64,000 bases of DNA, taken from the NCBI GenBank assembly GCA_038526915.1, contig JBCBGF010000001.1:558001-622000 (forward strand), in the 5' to 3' direction. Origin of the DNA: JBCBGF01 sp038526915. GTDB lineage: Bacteria > Pseudomonadota > Alphaproteobacteria > Rhodobacterales > Rhodobacteraceae. Below are positions 52,728 through 61,841 of the stretch, piece after piece. Made by a program: the position numbers and the translations under genes. A model generated the notes under the pieces. That model saw only the letters and a program-made list of their open reading frames with translations, was not told the origin of the DNA and did not search any database. The stretch's first letter is position 1; every line of letters starts with the position of its first letter.

Positions 52728-55391
52728 GTGACCGTTCAAAGCGCCACCCTGACGCCGATGATGGCCCAGTATCTCGACATCAAGTCGGGCTATGCGGACG
52801 CGCTGTTATTCTACCGGATGGGAGACTTTTACGAGCTGTTCTTTGACGATGCCGTGGAAGCAGCCGAGGCGCTGGACATCGCGCTGACGAAGCGTGGCAA
52901 GCATCTGGGCGAAGACATACCCATGTGCGGCGTGCCGGTGCATGCGGCGGAAAACTACCTGCTGACGCTCATACGCAAGGGCTTTCGCGTGGCGGTTTGC
53001 GAGCAGATGGAAGACCCGGCGGAGGCGAAGAAACGCGGCTCAAAGGCGGTGGTGAAACGCGATGTGGTGCGGCTGGTCACGCCCGGCACGCTGACCGAAG
53101 ATGCGCTCCTTGATGCGCGGCGCCACAACTACCTTGCGAGTTTCGCTTTGGTGCGCGGAGCGGCGGCGCTGGCTTGGGCGGATATTTCCACCGGCGCGTT
53201 TGCAGTGATGCCCATCGCGGCGGATCGGCTGGCTGCTGAGTTGGCCCGTTTGGGCGCGCGTGAGGTTCTGGTGTCCGAGGCCACGTTCGACGACTTCGCC
53301 GAAACAGTGTCTGAACAAGGGGCCCAGGCAACGCCCCTGTCCCGTGCAAGCTTTGACAGCACCGGCGCCGAGAAGCGGTTGACCGATCTCTTCGGTGTGA
53401 AAACGCTTGAGGCCTTCGGCGCCTTCACCCGTGCCGAAGTGTCGGCCATGGGCGCGCTGGTCGATTATCTCGACATCACGCAGAAGGGCACCATGCCCCG
53501 CCTCCAGCCGCCTATGCGCGAGGCGGAAGACAGCGCAGTACAAATCGACGCTGCCACCCGCCGCAACCTGGAGATCACCCGGTCGCTTGGCGGGGGACGC
53601 GACGGCTCGCTTCTGGCCACCATCGACCGGACGGTCACCGCGGCAGGCGGGCGGTTGTTGGAGCAACGCCTGTCCCGCGCCTCCCGCGATCTGGCCGTGA
53701 TCCGCGCCCGCCACGACGCTGTTGCCCACCTGATCGACCTGCCAACCCTGCGGATGGATCTGCGTGATGCTCTGCGCCGTGCCCCCGACCTTGACCGCGC
53801 GCTGTCGCGGCTGGCGCTTGATCGCGGCGGGCCGCGTGATCTGGCGGCGGTGCGCGATGCCCTGGCGCAAGCGATGTGGATCGCAGGGGAGCTTGGGGCG
53901 GAGTGTCCCGAAGTGTTGTCACAAGCGCGCGAAAACCTGTTAGGGCATGACACGATTGTGGCATTGTTAGACACTGCTTTGGTCGCTGAACCACCCCTCC
54001 ACGTTCGCGATGGGGGCTTTGTCGCCACCGGCTTTGACGCCGACCTCGACGAGGCCTGCAAGTTGCGCGATGAAGGCCGCTCGCTAATCGCCGCAATGCA
54101 GGCCGAGTTCGTGGAGAAAACCGGCGTGACCTCGCTCAAGGTCAAGCACAATAACGTCTTGGGCTACTTCATCGAGACCACGGCCACCCATGCCGAAAAG
54201 ATGCTGTCACCGCCTCTGTCGGAGACCTTCATCCACCGTCAAACGACGGCCAATGCTGTGCGGTTCACGACTGTGGAGCTCTCCGACCTGGAAACCCGGA
54301 TCCTCAATGCCGGTGCGCGGGTGGCCGAGATCGAAAACAGGGTCTATTCCAGCCTGAAAGCTGCGATCCTGGATGAGGTAAACCGCATCGCCCCCGCCGC
54401 GCGCGCGCTGGCCGAGATCGACCTGGCCGCCGCCCAGACCGAGCTGGCCGTTGAACAGGGCTGGTGCCGGCCCACGGTCGATGACAGCCGCGCCTTCGCG
54501 ATCGAGAATGGCCGCCACCCAGTGGTCGAACGCGCGCTTCTGGCCAAAGGCGGCGCACAGTTCATCCGCAATTCCTGCGATCTGACTGCGGACACCGGCG
54601 CCGCCATCTGGCTCGTCACTGGCCCGAACATGGCCGGTAAGTCGACGTTTCTCCGCCAGAACGCCCTCATCGCGCTCCTCGCGCAAGCCGGATGCTATGT
54701 GCCCGCCGACAGCGCCCATATCGGCCTGGTCAGCCAGATCTTCAGCCGTGTAGGCGCGTCCGACGACCTGGCCCGAGGCCGCTCGACCTTTATGGTCGAA
54801 ATGGTGGAAACCGCCGCGATCCTGAACCAGGCCGATGACCGCGCTCTGGTGATCCTTGACGAGATCGGGCGGGGGACAGCGACCTATGATGGGTTGTCCA
54901 TCGCGTGGGCAACGCTCGAGCATCTGCACGATGTCAACCGCACCCGCGCGCTTTTTGCCACGCACTACCACGAGATGACGACGCTCGCCGATACGTTGGA
55001 CGGTGTCCAGAACGCCACCGTGGCGGTGAAGGATTGGGAGGGGGAGATCGTGTTTCTGCACGAGGTGCGTATGGGGGCAGCCGACCGCAGCTATGGCGTG
55101 CAGGTGGCCAAACTCGCCGGTCTGCCCGGCCCCGTAATCGAGCGGGCAAGACAGGTGCTTGATCTCTTGGAGAAATCAGCGCGGGAAGGCGGCAGTGGGG
55201 CAAAGGCGCTGGTGGACGACCTGCCGCTGTTCTCCGCCGCGCCGGTGCAAAGCGCCCCCGCCAAGCCCAGCGGGCCGTCCCCTCTGGACTCGGCGCTGGC
55301 CAATATTCACCCCGACGAGATGACCCCGCGCGAGGCGTTGGAGGTGCTTTACCGCCTGAAGGATCTTCAGACGAACTCGTCGCGCGAATAA
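52728..55391 (+). CDS. mutS: DNA mismatch repair protein MutS
   Basis: 887 residues, full length. The start is GTG after a GGGGGG run. The mismatch-recognition domain has GDFYELFFDDA (F-x-E motif); the ATPase has GPNMAGKSTFLRQNALI, and ILDEIGRGTATYDGLS; a C-terminal helix-turn-helix and dimerisation tail follow. The last 25 bp overlap the convergent serB gene. Two copies of the repeated AAACAGTGTCT-type word lie inside. Confidence 0.97.
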   Translation: MTVQSATLTPMMAQYLDIKSGYADALLFYRMGDFYELFFDDAVEAAEALDIALTKRGKHLGEDIPMCGVPVHAAENYLLTLIRKGFRVAVCEQMEDPAEAKKRGSKAVVKRDVVRLVTPGTLTEDALLDARRHNYLASFALVRGAAALAWADISTGAFAVMPIAADRLAAELARLGAREVLVSEATFDDFAETVSEQGAQATPLSRASFDSTGAEKRLTDLFGVKTLEAFGAFTRAEVSAMGALVDYLDITQKGTMPRLQPPMREAEDSAVQIDAATRRNLEITRSLGGGRDGSLLATIDRTVTAAGGRLLEQRLSRASRDLAVIRARHDAVAHLIDLPTLRMDLRDALRRAPDLDRALSRLALDRGGPRDLAAVRDALAQAMWIAGELGAECPEVLSQARENLLGHDTIVALLDTALVAEPPLHVRDGGFVATGFDADLDEACKLRDEGRSLIAAMQAEFVEKTGVTSLKVKHNNVLGYFIETTATHAEKMLSPPLSETFIHRQTTANAVRFTTVELSDLETRILNAGARVAEIENRVYSSLKAAILDEVNRIAPAARALAEIDLAAAQTELAVEQGWCRPTVDDSRAFAIENGRHPVVERALLAKGGAQFIRNSCDLTADTGAAIWLVTGPNMAGKSTFLRQNALIALLAQAGCYVPADSAHIGLVSQIFSRVGASDDLARGRSTFMVEMVETAAILNQADDRALVILDEIGRGTATYDGLSIAWATLEHLHDVNRTRALFATHYHEMTTLADTLDGVQNATVAVKDWEGEIVFLHEVRMGAADRSYGVQVAKLAGLPGPVIERARQVLDLLEKSAREGGSGAKALVDDLPLFSAAPVQSAPAKPSGPSPLDSALANIHPDEMTPREALEVLYRLKDLQTNSSRE
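53302..53312 (+). repeat. AAACAGTGTCT word, copy in mutS
   Basis: Exact 11-mer encoding part of E-T-V-S with codons ACA and TCT. A one-mismatch inverted copy (AGACACTGCTT) is at 53969-53979, also in mutS. See finding on the repeated word. Confidence 0.5.
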
Positions 55392-56239
55392 CCCTGCAGA
55401 TACAAGAGCGCCGTCAGATCGCCGTGGTTTATCCGCAGATCGACCTCAGCCGCAACGACTGGCTTGGCATGGAGCGCAACGCCCGCACCGGCACGTTTCA
55501 GCATCCCCAGATCGTTCGCCCCGTCGCCCACGGCCATGACATCCGCATCCGAGATCTTGAGTTTGACGGTAAGGCCTTCCAAAGCGGCCACCTTGGCCGC
55601 ACGCCCGAGGATGGGGGGCACCGCGCGCCCGGTGAGGTGGCCATGCTCTTCCTCAAGCGTATTCGCCCGGTTCTCATCAAATCCCAGCCGTTCCGCGATC
55701 TGGCCCGTGAAGGCTGTGAACCCGCCTGACACGAGCGCGGTATAGACGCCATTGGCCTTGAGCGTGCGCATCAGTGTCTCTGCCCCGGAAGCGAGGGTGA
55801 TGCGATCCGCCAAAACAGTGTCTATTACTGAGGTTTTGAGGCCCTTCAACAGCCCCACCCGCTCCGTTAGCGCCCCGTCAAAATCAAGCTCTCCATTCAT
55901 CGCCCGCGCTGTGATCTCCGCCACGCGGGGGCCGACACCGGCCTCAGCGGCCAGTTCATCGATGCATTCCTGGTTGATGATGGTGCTGTCCATATCCGCG
56001 AGCAGCAGCCGCTTCTTACGCCCCCCGCTGGGCTGGATCGCCAGATCGACGCCCATCTTCTGAAGGTCTGTCCAAACGTCCCACTGATTGCCGGGCACCG
56101 TCTCAACCATGAACTCCGCCGCCTCGTCGGGGCTGAGCCACACCGCATCCCCCCCGCCCCAGGCGTTGCGCAGGCTGTCGACCAGCGCACGGTCGAGGGC
56201 GGGATTTGCGGGGTTGGTGAGCAAAGTGACGGTGTACAT
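55367..56239 (-). CDS. serB: Phosphoserine phosphatase
   Basis: Last step of serine synthesis. 290 residues from the ATG of MYTVTLLTNPANPAL; an open frame extending far upstream is antisense to serC and discarded. HAD motifs: LLLADMDSTIINQECIDELA (D-x-D-x-T nucleophile), VSGGFTAFTGQIAERLG, and VMAVGDGANDLGMLKRAG. The N-terminal 70 residues resemble an ACT-like regulatory part. Divergent from serC across a 219-bp region holding the serC leader. Confidence 0.95.
   Translation of the reverse strand: MYTVTLLTNPANPALDRALVDSLRNAWGGGDAVWLSPDEAAEFMVETVPGNQWDVWTDLQKMGVDLAIQPSGGRKKRLLLADMDSTIINQECIDELAAEAGVGPRVAEITARAMNGELDFDGALTERVGLLKGLKTSVIDTVLADRITLASGAETLMRTLKANGVYTALVSGGFTAFTGQIAERLGFDENRANTLEEEHGHLTGRAVPPILGRAAKVAALEGLTVKLKISDADVMAVGDGANDLGMLKRAGAGVALHAKPVVAAEVDLRINHGDLTALLYLQGYSRDEFV
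55813..55823 (+). repeat. AAACAGTGTCT word, copy in serB
   Basis: Exact 11-mer; on the coding strand it reads AGACACTGTTT inside I-D-T-V-L. The extended 14-mer AGACACTGTTTTGG is identical to the intergenic copy at 61842. Confidence 0.5.
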
Positions 56240-56374
56240 GGGCCAGGTCCGGTGTTTCGGGCGGGTAGAGCATGACGGTTTGCGAAACGCCAGAGGAGTG
56301 GTGCGGGGTTTCCGATAGGGAACGGGCCGGGCCGGGAAATGCGATCTTGGGCGGGAAATGTGACGATTGGGCGG

Positions 56375-56402
56375 TTGCACCGCGCGGCAGAGGTCGATAC
56401 GT
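56375..56402 (+). promoter_or_regulatory. Possible serC promoter
   Basis: TTGCAC (56375-56380) and ATACGT (56397-56402) are 16 bp apart. A start near 56408 would give a transcript of about 50 nt before the serC ATG, matching the leader. Weak match to consensus. Confidence 0.3.
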
Positions 56403-56458
56403 CCGGCGGTGGGACACCCCTCCCCAACGAGGGGCATATATCTGGAAGGATATCTCAG
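56401..56458 (+). ncRNA. serC leader RNA (alphaproteobacterial type)
   Basis: CCCCTC (56417-56422) pairs with GAGGGG (56429-56434). A final stem ATATC (56438-56442)/GATAT (56449-56453) has the serC ribosome site GGAAGG in its loop. An optional GTCC/GGAC stem (56401-56404/56412-56415) lies before them. The architecture fits the serC leader motif known from alphaproteobacterial serC-serA operons, in which the last stem overlaps the ribosome site. Confidence 0.7.
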
Positions 56459-57613
56459 ATGAGCACCACGACACCGGCAACGCGGCCGGTCAATCCGCGT
56501 TTTTCTTCTGGCCCCTGTGCCAAACCCCCCACATTCACTCTTGATGGCTTGTCCGATGCCGCGCTGGGCCGGTCGCACCGGGCCGCCGTCGGCAAAGCCA
56601 AGCTGAAGGCCGCGATCGAAGAGACGCGGGAAATCCTGGGCGTTCCGGCGGACTACCGGATCGGGATTGTGCCCGCTTCGGATACCGGCGCGGTCGAGAT
56701 GGCGATGTGGTCGCTGCTTGGCCAACGCGGCGTGGAAGTGCTGGCTTGGGAAAGCTTTGGCGCGGGCTGGGTGACCGATGCGGTCAAGCAGCTGAAGCTT
56801 GATGCGACGGTGCGCACGGCGGATTATGGCGAGATCGTCGATTTTGCGCAGGTCGATTTTGACAAGGACGTTGTCTTCACCTGGAACGGCACCACGAGCG
56901 GCGTACGGGTGCCTGAAACAGTGTCTATTCCTGCGGATCGCGCGGGTTTGACGATCTGCGATGCGACCTCGGCAGCGTATGCGATGGACCTGCCTTGGGA
57001 CGTGCTCGATGTCACCACCTTCTCCTGGCAGAAGGTGCTGGGGGGCGAAGCGGCGCATGGGATGCTCATCCTGAGCCCGCGTGCGGTGGAGCGGTTGGAA
57101 AGCTACACCCCGCCCTGGCCGTTGCCGAAGATTTTCCGGCTCACCAAGGGTGGCAAGCTGATCGAGGGCATCTTTGAAGGGGCCACGATCAATACGCCCT
57201 CGATGCTGGCGGTCGAGGACTATCTGCAGGCGCTGGCATGGGCGCGCAGCGTCGGTGGATTGCAAGGCCTGATCGCGCGTGCAGATGCCAATACCGCAGC
57301 AATGGAGACGTTTGTGGCCCAGAACGACTGGATCGATTTTCTGGCCGTTGACCCGGCCACCCGGTCGAATACCAGTGTGTGTCTCAAGTTCACCGATCCC
57401 CGGATCATAGATGGGGCGGCCTTCGCCAAAGCGGTGGCCAAACGGCTGGAGGCGGAAGGCGTCGCCTATGACATCGGCGCCTATCGCGATGCGCCGCCGG
57501 GCCTTCGGATCTGGTGCGGCGGGACGGTTGAGGCCGCGGATGTCGAGGCTCTGATGCCCTGGCTTGAATGGGCCTTCGAGGCCGAGATCGCGGCGCAATC
57601 ACAGGCCGCCTGA
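56459..57613 (+). CDS. serC: Phosphoserine aminotransferase
   Basis: PLP enzyme converting 3-phosphohydroxypyruvate to phosphoserine. 384 residues from the ATG of MSTTTPATRPVNPRF, 8 nt after GGAAGGA. This is the longer alphaproteobacterial type: FSSGPCAKPPTFTL, TWNGTTSGVRVPE, CDATSAAYAMDLPWD and the PLP Lys in FSWQKVLGGEAAHG. Translation is likely controlled by the leader RNA. serA follows after 76 bp containing phased GTACAC repeats. Contains a copy of AAACAGTGTCT. Confidence 0.96.
   Translation: MSTTTPATRPVNPRFSSGPCAKPPTFTLDGLSDAALGRSHRAAVGKAKLKAAIEETREILGVPADYRIGIVPASDTGAVEMAMWSLLGQRGVEVLAWESFGAGWVTDAVKQLKLDATVRTADYGEIVDFAQVDFDKDVVFTWNGTTSGVRVPETVSIPADRAGLTICDATSAAYAMDLPWDVLDVTTFSWQKVLGGEAAHGMLILSPRAVERLESYTPPWPLPKIFRLTKGGKLIEGIFEGATINTPSMLAVEDYLQALAWARSVGGLQGLIARADANTAAMETFVAQNDWIDFLAVDPATRSNTSVCLKFTDPRIIDGAAFAKAVAKRLEAEGVAYDIGAYRDAPPGLRIWCGGTVEAADVEALMPWLEWAFEAEIAAQSQAA
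56916..56926 (+). repeat. AAACAGTGTCT word, copy in serC
   Basis: Exact 11-mer encoding part of E-T-V-S-I; the shared word with the serB copy extends to AAACAGTGTCTATT. Confidence 0.5.
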
Positions 57614-57627
57614 CCCCCGCACACTGC

Positions 57628-57667
57628 GTACACACCCTGTACACCGCGCGTACACCGCCGCGTGCAC
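57628..57667. repeat. Four GTACAC/GTGCAC repeats phased at 11-12 bp
   Basis: GTACAC at 57628, 57639 and 57650, then GTGCAC at 57662: spacings 11, 11 and 12 bp. They fill most of the 76-bp serC-serA gap, ending 22 bp before the serA ATG. Could be a protein-binding array or a small slippage-derived repeat. Confidence 0.6.
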
Positions 57668-57689
57668 AGACCTTAACAGGATATGAAAA

Positions 57690-59285
57690 ATGACACCCAA
57701 AGTGCTCGTCTCTGACAAGCTGTCCGAAACCGCCGTGCAGATCTTTCGCGATCGCGGCATCGACGTGACCTTCGATCCGACCATCGGGAAGGACAAAGAG
57801 AAACTGCTGGAAGTGATCGGCGACTATGACGGTCTCGCCATCCGATCCGCCACGAAGGTCAGCGACAAGGTGCTGGCTCATGCGCCGAACCTGAAGGTGA
57901 TCGGTCGCGCGGGGATCGGGGTCGACAATGTCGATATCCCGGCCGCGTCAAAACAGGGGGTGATCGTGATGAACACACCCTTTGGCAACTCGATCACCAC
58001 CGCGGAACACGCCATTGCGATGATGATGGCCGTTGCGCGGCAAATCCCCGAGGCCAATGCCTCGACCCACGCCGGCAAGTGGGAGAAATCGCGGTTCATG
58101 GGGGTGGAGCTGACGGCCAAGACGCTGGGCGTGATTGGGGCTGGCAATATCGGGTCTATCGTGTGCGAACGCGCGCTGGGCTTGAAGATGAAGGTGATCG
58201 CCTATGATCCGTTCCTTAGCGAAGAGCGGGCGGCCAAGCTGGGTGTCCAGAAGGTTGAACTGGATGAGCTGCTGGCCCGCGCCGATTTCATCACCTTCCA
58301 CGTGCCGCTGACCGACAAGACCCGCAACATCCTGTCGGCCGAAGCCATCGCCAAGCTGAAACCGGGCGTCCGCATCGTGAACTGCGCGCGCGGTGGTCTG
58401 GTTGATGAAGAGGCGCTTGCGGAGGCCTTGAAGACAGGCCATGTGGCCGGGGCGGCCTTTGACGTCTTTGCAGTCGAGCCAGCGACCGAAAGCCCGCTCT
58501 TCAACCTGCCGAACGTTGTCGTGACCCCGCATCTGGGGGCCTCGACCACAGAGGCACAGGAAAACGTGGCCCTTCAGGTCGCCGAACAGATGTCGGACTA
58601 TCTGCTGACAGGAGCCGTGTCTAACGCGCTGAATATGCCCTCGGTCACTGCAGAAGAGGCCAAGGTGATGGGGCCGTGGGTGAGCATGGCCAAGCATCTG
58701 GGTGCCTTCGTGGGCCAGATGACCGATGAGCCGATCAAGGCGGTGAACATCCTCTACAATGGTGCCGTGGCGGACATGAACACCGACGCGCTGAATGCCG
58801 CCGCGATTGCCGGGGTGATGAAGGCCACAAACCCGGATGTGAACATGGTCTCGGCCCCCGTGATCGCCAAGGATCGCGGGATCGACATCACCACGACGAC
58901 GCAGGGCAAGACCGGTGTCTTTGATGCCTATATCAAGCTGACGGTGGTCACGGCAGATCGCGAACGATCCATTGCGGGGACGGTCTTCAGCGATGGCAAG
59001 CCGCGCTTTATCCAGATCAAGGGCATCACCATCGATGCCGAGGTGGGCCAGCACATGCTCTATACCACCAACAACGACGTGCCGGGGATCATCGGTGCGT
59101 TGGGCCAGACCATGGGCGAGAATGGCGTGAACATCGCGAACTTTACCCTGGGCCGGTCGGATCGGGGCGCGAATGCCATCGCGCTTCTTTATGTCGACGA
59201 CCCGATCCCGCAGACGGTGATCGACAAGCTGGCAGCCACAGGGTTGTTCCAATCGATACGCCCGCTGGAATTCGACATGACCTGA
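57690..59285 (+). CDS. serA: D-3-phosphoglycerate dehydrogenase
   Basis: First step of serine synthesis. 531 residues, the long form with an intervening domain and a C-terminal ACT domain (VPGIIGALGQTMGENGVNIA). NAD-binding motif TLGVIGAGNIGSIVCERA; catalytic region NCARGGLVDEEAL; the His/Glu pair near VTPHLGASTTEAQENVA. Serine feedback through ACT is likely but not certain. Same strand as serC. Confidence 0.97.
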   Translation: MTPKVLVSDKLSETAVQIFRDRGIDVTFDPTIGKDKEKLLEVIGDYDGLAIRSATKVSDKVLAHAPNLKVIGRAGIGVDNVDIPAASKQGVIVMNTPFGNSITTAEHAIAMMMAVARQIPEANASTHAGKWEKSRFMGVELTAKTLGVIGAGNIGSIVCERALGLKMKVIAYDPFLSEERAAKLGVQKVELDELLARADFITFHVPLTDKTRNILSAEAIAKLKPGVRIVNCARGGLVDEEALAEALKTGHVAGAAFDVFAVEPATESPLFNLPNVVVTPHLGASTTEAQENVALQVAEQMSDYLLTGAVSNALNMPSVTAEEAKVMGPWVSMAKHLGAFVGQMTDEPIKAVNILYNGAVADMNTDALNAAAIAGVMKATNPDVNMVSAPVIAKDRGIDITTTTQGKTGVFDAYIKLTVVTADRERSIAGTVFSDGKPRFIQIKGITIDAEVGQHMLYTTNNDVPGIIGALGQTMGENGVNIANFTLGRSDRGANAIALLYVDDPIPQTVIDKLAATGLFQSIRPLEFDMT

Positions 59286-59346
59286 CGCAACCAGGGGTTT
59301 TCTCGGGCCGGGGGGCAGGCTAGGTCTGGCCCCACGAGGAGCCCCC

Positions 59347-60090
59347 ATGCGCATTTACGCCATCGGCGATATTCACGGACAACTGGACATGCTGCGGGCC
59401 GCCCACGCGCGGATCGCGATTGACCGCGGCCGCGTGGGGGATCCGGCGGCCCCGGTGGTGCATGTGGGCGATCTGGTTGATCGTGGGCCAGACAGTTGCG
59501 GTGTGATCGACTACCTGATCGACGGGGTCGAACGCGGGGAGCGCTGGATCGTCCTGGCCGGCAACCACGATCAGATGTTTCTGACGCATCTCGACGCGGC
59601 GCAGGGCAACGTACATGTCGGCGTGCCGCGCCTGTCCTGGCTCGACCCCCAACTGGGCGGGCGCGAGACGTTGGCATCTTATGGGATCGCTACGGGGTTG
59701 TTGGCGCGGCGATCCAAGATCTTTCGCGAAACCCGCGAAAAGATCCCCGATAGTCACCATAGGTTCCTGCGACGGCTACCGCTGTGGCATGAAACACGGG
59801 ACTTGCTGTTCGTGCATGCGGGTATCCGTCCCGGCGTCCCGTTGCGCGAACAAACAGCTGACGATCTCGTCTGGATCCGGGGGGAATTCTTGGAGGATCG
59901 CCGCCCCCATCCCTGGCTCGTGGTGCACGGACACACGCCGATTGACCGGCCCAAACACTATGGCAACCGGGTCAACATCGACACCGGCGCGGGCTACGGT
60001 GAGCCGATGACAGCGGTGGTGTTTGAAGGGCGCGACGTCTGGATCCTGAGCGAAGGGGGACGCGTCGCCCTTAATCCGGGCCACGTTTAG
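59347..60090 (+). CDS. Serine/threonine-type metallophosphoesterase
   Basis: 247 residues. Calcineurin-type metal motifs: IGDIHGQLDML, VGDLVDRGPDS, AGNHDQMF, and later HAGIRPGVPL and VHGHTPIDRP. The sequence resembles bacterial PrpA/ApaH-like phosphatases that act on phosphoproteins or dinucleoside tetraphosphates. Substrate not determinable. It starts 61 bp after serA. The 3' end overlaps the convergent DUF2783 gene by 20 bp. Confidence 0.88.
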   Translation: MRIYAIGDIHGQLDMLRAAHARIAIDRGRVGDPAAPVVHVGDLVDRGPDSCGVIDYLIDGVERGERWIVLAGNHDQMFLTHLDAAQGNVHVGVPRLSWLDPQLGGRETLASYGIATGLLARRSKIFRETREKIPDSHHRFLRRLPLWHETRDLLFVHAGIRPGVPLREQTADDLVWIRGEFLEDRRPHPWLVVHGHTPIDRPKHYGNRVNIDTGAGYGEPMTAVVFEGRDVWILSEGGRVALNPGHV

Positions 60091-60265
60091 CGAGATCCAG
60101 CGCTTCGGTCAGGACATCTAGGTCGCCGATATGGTTGGCCAGGATCAGGACAAGCTGCGCATTGAGGGCTGCGCTTTCGTCAGCGGTGCAGGATCGGTGC
60201 GCGGCCAGAAGCGCCTCATAGAAGTCGTCATGGCGGGCGAGGTTGGGGGTGGAGATCAGATGCAT
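60071..60265 (-). CDS. DUF2783 small protein
   Basis: 64 residues from the ATG of MHLISTPNLARHDDFYEAL; a longer in-frame reading lies inside the FAD gene. It matches the short alphaproteobacterial DUF2783 type (DDFYEALLAAHR, LNAQLVLILANHIGDLDVLTEAL). It overlaps the FAD hydroxylase gene by 10 bp, so it is likely co-translated and may be a small partner of that enzyme. Function unknown. Confidence 0.72.
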   Translation of the reverse strand: MHLISTPNLARHDDFYEALLAAHRSCTADESAALNAQLVLILANHIGDLDVLTEALDLAKRGPD

Positions 60266-61818
60266 CGGGCACCTGTCCAAATCGTGTCTAACTCGGCCTG
60301 AATCTGCGCATCTGTGGCGTCGGTCCAGCGCGCGGCGATCACCTGATCGGGGCGGATGAGGTAGACGGCGCAGGCCGCATCGCCGAGGTAGCGATGCGTG
60401 AGGTCTTCGGTGAGTTTGGGGGTGAGGGAGCGTACCCCCGTCAGGTTGGGCGCGGTGGTGCCCAGAGCCAGCAGCGTCGGTTCCCCGGTGAGCTGGGGTA
60501 AGAGCCATTCCCCCGTGGCCAGCCGCGCATCCGCCGCCACGGCTCCGGGCCGGGTTCCTTGGGGCAGGGTGGGGTCGTCCGGTCCTGTCGTGGGATAGAC
60601 GCATGGGGCGGAGAGGCGGCCGGAGTTGACCCAGGATTGGGCAAACGGTGCCTTCGCGGCCAAGGCCAGAACCTCGTCACGAAACAGCCGTTCGGCTCCA
60701 TCACCCGGGGTCATGAACCGCGTGGAGCGGGACGAGTTGCGGATGTTCTCATCCGCGCCAAACCGGCGTTCGGCATCGTAGGTGTCTAACAAACCGCGAT
60801 CGGCCCGACCCTGTAGCACCGCCGCAAGCTTCCAGCCCAGGTTATCGACGTCCTGCAGGCCGCCATTGCCACCCCGCGCCCCGAAGGGCGAGACGACATG
60901 CGCGCTGTCACCCACAAAGATCACGCGATCATGCACAAAGCTGTCTAGCCGGCGGCACTGAAAGGTATAGACGCTGACCCACTCCAGCCGAAACCGGTCG
61001 TGCCCGACGACCTTCTCGATCCGTGGGATCACGACTTCAGGCCGTTTCTCATGCTCAGGGTCCGCCTCCCACCCCAGTTGCAGATCGATGCGATAGATGT
61101 TGTCGGGTTGTTTATGCAGCAGGGCGGACTGGCCGGGATGAAACGCCGGTTCAAACCAGAAATGCCGTTCTGGCGGGAAATTGGCCTCCATCTCGATATC
61201 GGCAATCAGGAAGCGCTCTTCGAACAGCTCGCCCTCAAAATCGAGGCCCATGGCGTGCCGGATGGGCGATCGTGCACCATCGCAGGCCAGAATATAGTCT
61301 GTCTCCAGCGCATATTCTCCGTCAGGCGTTTCCACGTCGACAAAGGCGCTGTCCCCAGTCTGGTCGATGGAGGTGACCTTGTTCTGAAACCGCAGGTCTA
61401 TCAGCGGCTGATCCAGGACGGCATCGATCAGGTACTCTTCGACATAGTATTGCTGCAGGTTCACGAAGGCCGGCATCTTGTGGCCGTCCTCGGGCAAGAG
61501 GTCGAAGTTGAACACTTCGCGGTCACGGTGGAACGTGCGCCCGACCTTCCAGGTCACGCCCTTCTCCAACACGCGGTCACCGATCCCCAGCCGGTCAAAG
61601 ATCTCAAGCGAACGTTTCGACCAGCAGATGGCCCGGCTGCCTACCGAGACCCTGTTGTTGTCATCGAGGATCACCGAGGCCACGCCGAAATTCGCAAGCT
61701 CCAGCGCCATGGCAAGGCCGATGGGGCCTGCGCCCACAATGACAACCCTATGCCGCGGCTCCGGGGCCGTCAGGCCAGGCGGAGGCGTGTAGGGGTAGGG
61801 CTGATAGTCATAGGGCAT
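60256..61818 (-). CDS. FAD-dependent aromatic hydroxylase (MhpA/PheA-type monooxygenase)
   Basis: 520 residues. FAD motif RVVIVGAGPIGLAMALELANFG near residue 24, the DG-type DYILACDGARSPIRH, and FVGDSAHVVSPFGARGGNGG (GD motif). The C-terminal quarter resembles the thioredoxin-like tail of phenol hydroxylases. It is in line with hmgA and an MBL hydrolase, so it may hydroxylate a phenylacetate- or phenylpropionate-type acid that feeds the homogentisate route. The specific substrate is inference. Confidence 0.85.
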   Translation of the reverse strand: MPYDYQPYPYTPPPGLTAPEPRHRVVIVGAGPIGLAMALELANFGVASVILDDNNRVSVGSRAICWSKRSLEIFDRLGIGDRVLEKGVTWKVGRTFHRDREVFNFDLLPEDGHKMPAFVNLQQYYVEEYLIDAVLDQPLIDLRFQNKVTSIDQTGDSAFVDVETPDGEYALETDYILACDGARSPIRHAMGLDFEGELFEERFLIADIEMEANFPPERHFWFEPAFHPGQSALLHKQPDNIYRIDLQLGWEADPEHEKRPEVVIPRIEKVVGHDRFRLEWVSVYTFQCRRLDSFVHDRVIFVGDSAHVVSPFGARGGNGGLQDVDNLGWKLAAVLQGRADRGLLDTYDAERRFGADENIRNSSRSTRFMTPGDGAERLFRDEVLALAAKAPFAQSWVNSGRLSAPCVYPTTGPDDPTLPQGTRPGAVAADARLATGEWLLPQLTGEPTLLALGTTAPNLTGVRSLTPKLTEDLTHRYLGDAACAVYLIRPDQVIAARWTDATDAQIQAELDTIWTGARCI

Positions 61819-61841
61819 CTTGGTCCGCTTCCTCCCAAATC

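Noticed and set aside
56240..57598. Upstream extension of serB giving a 743-residue protein
   Set aside because: The extension is antisense to serC and its leader; SerB homology starts at MYTVTLLTNP.
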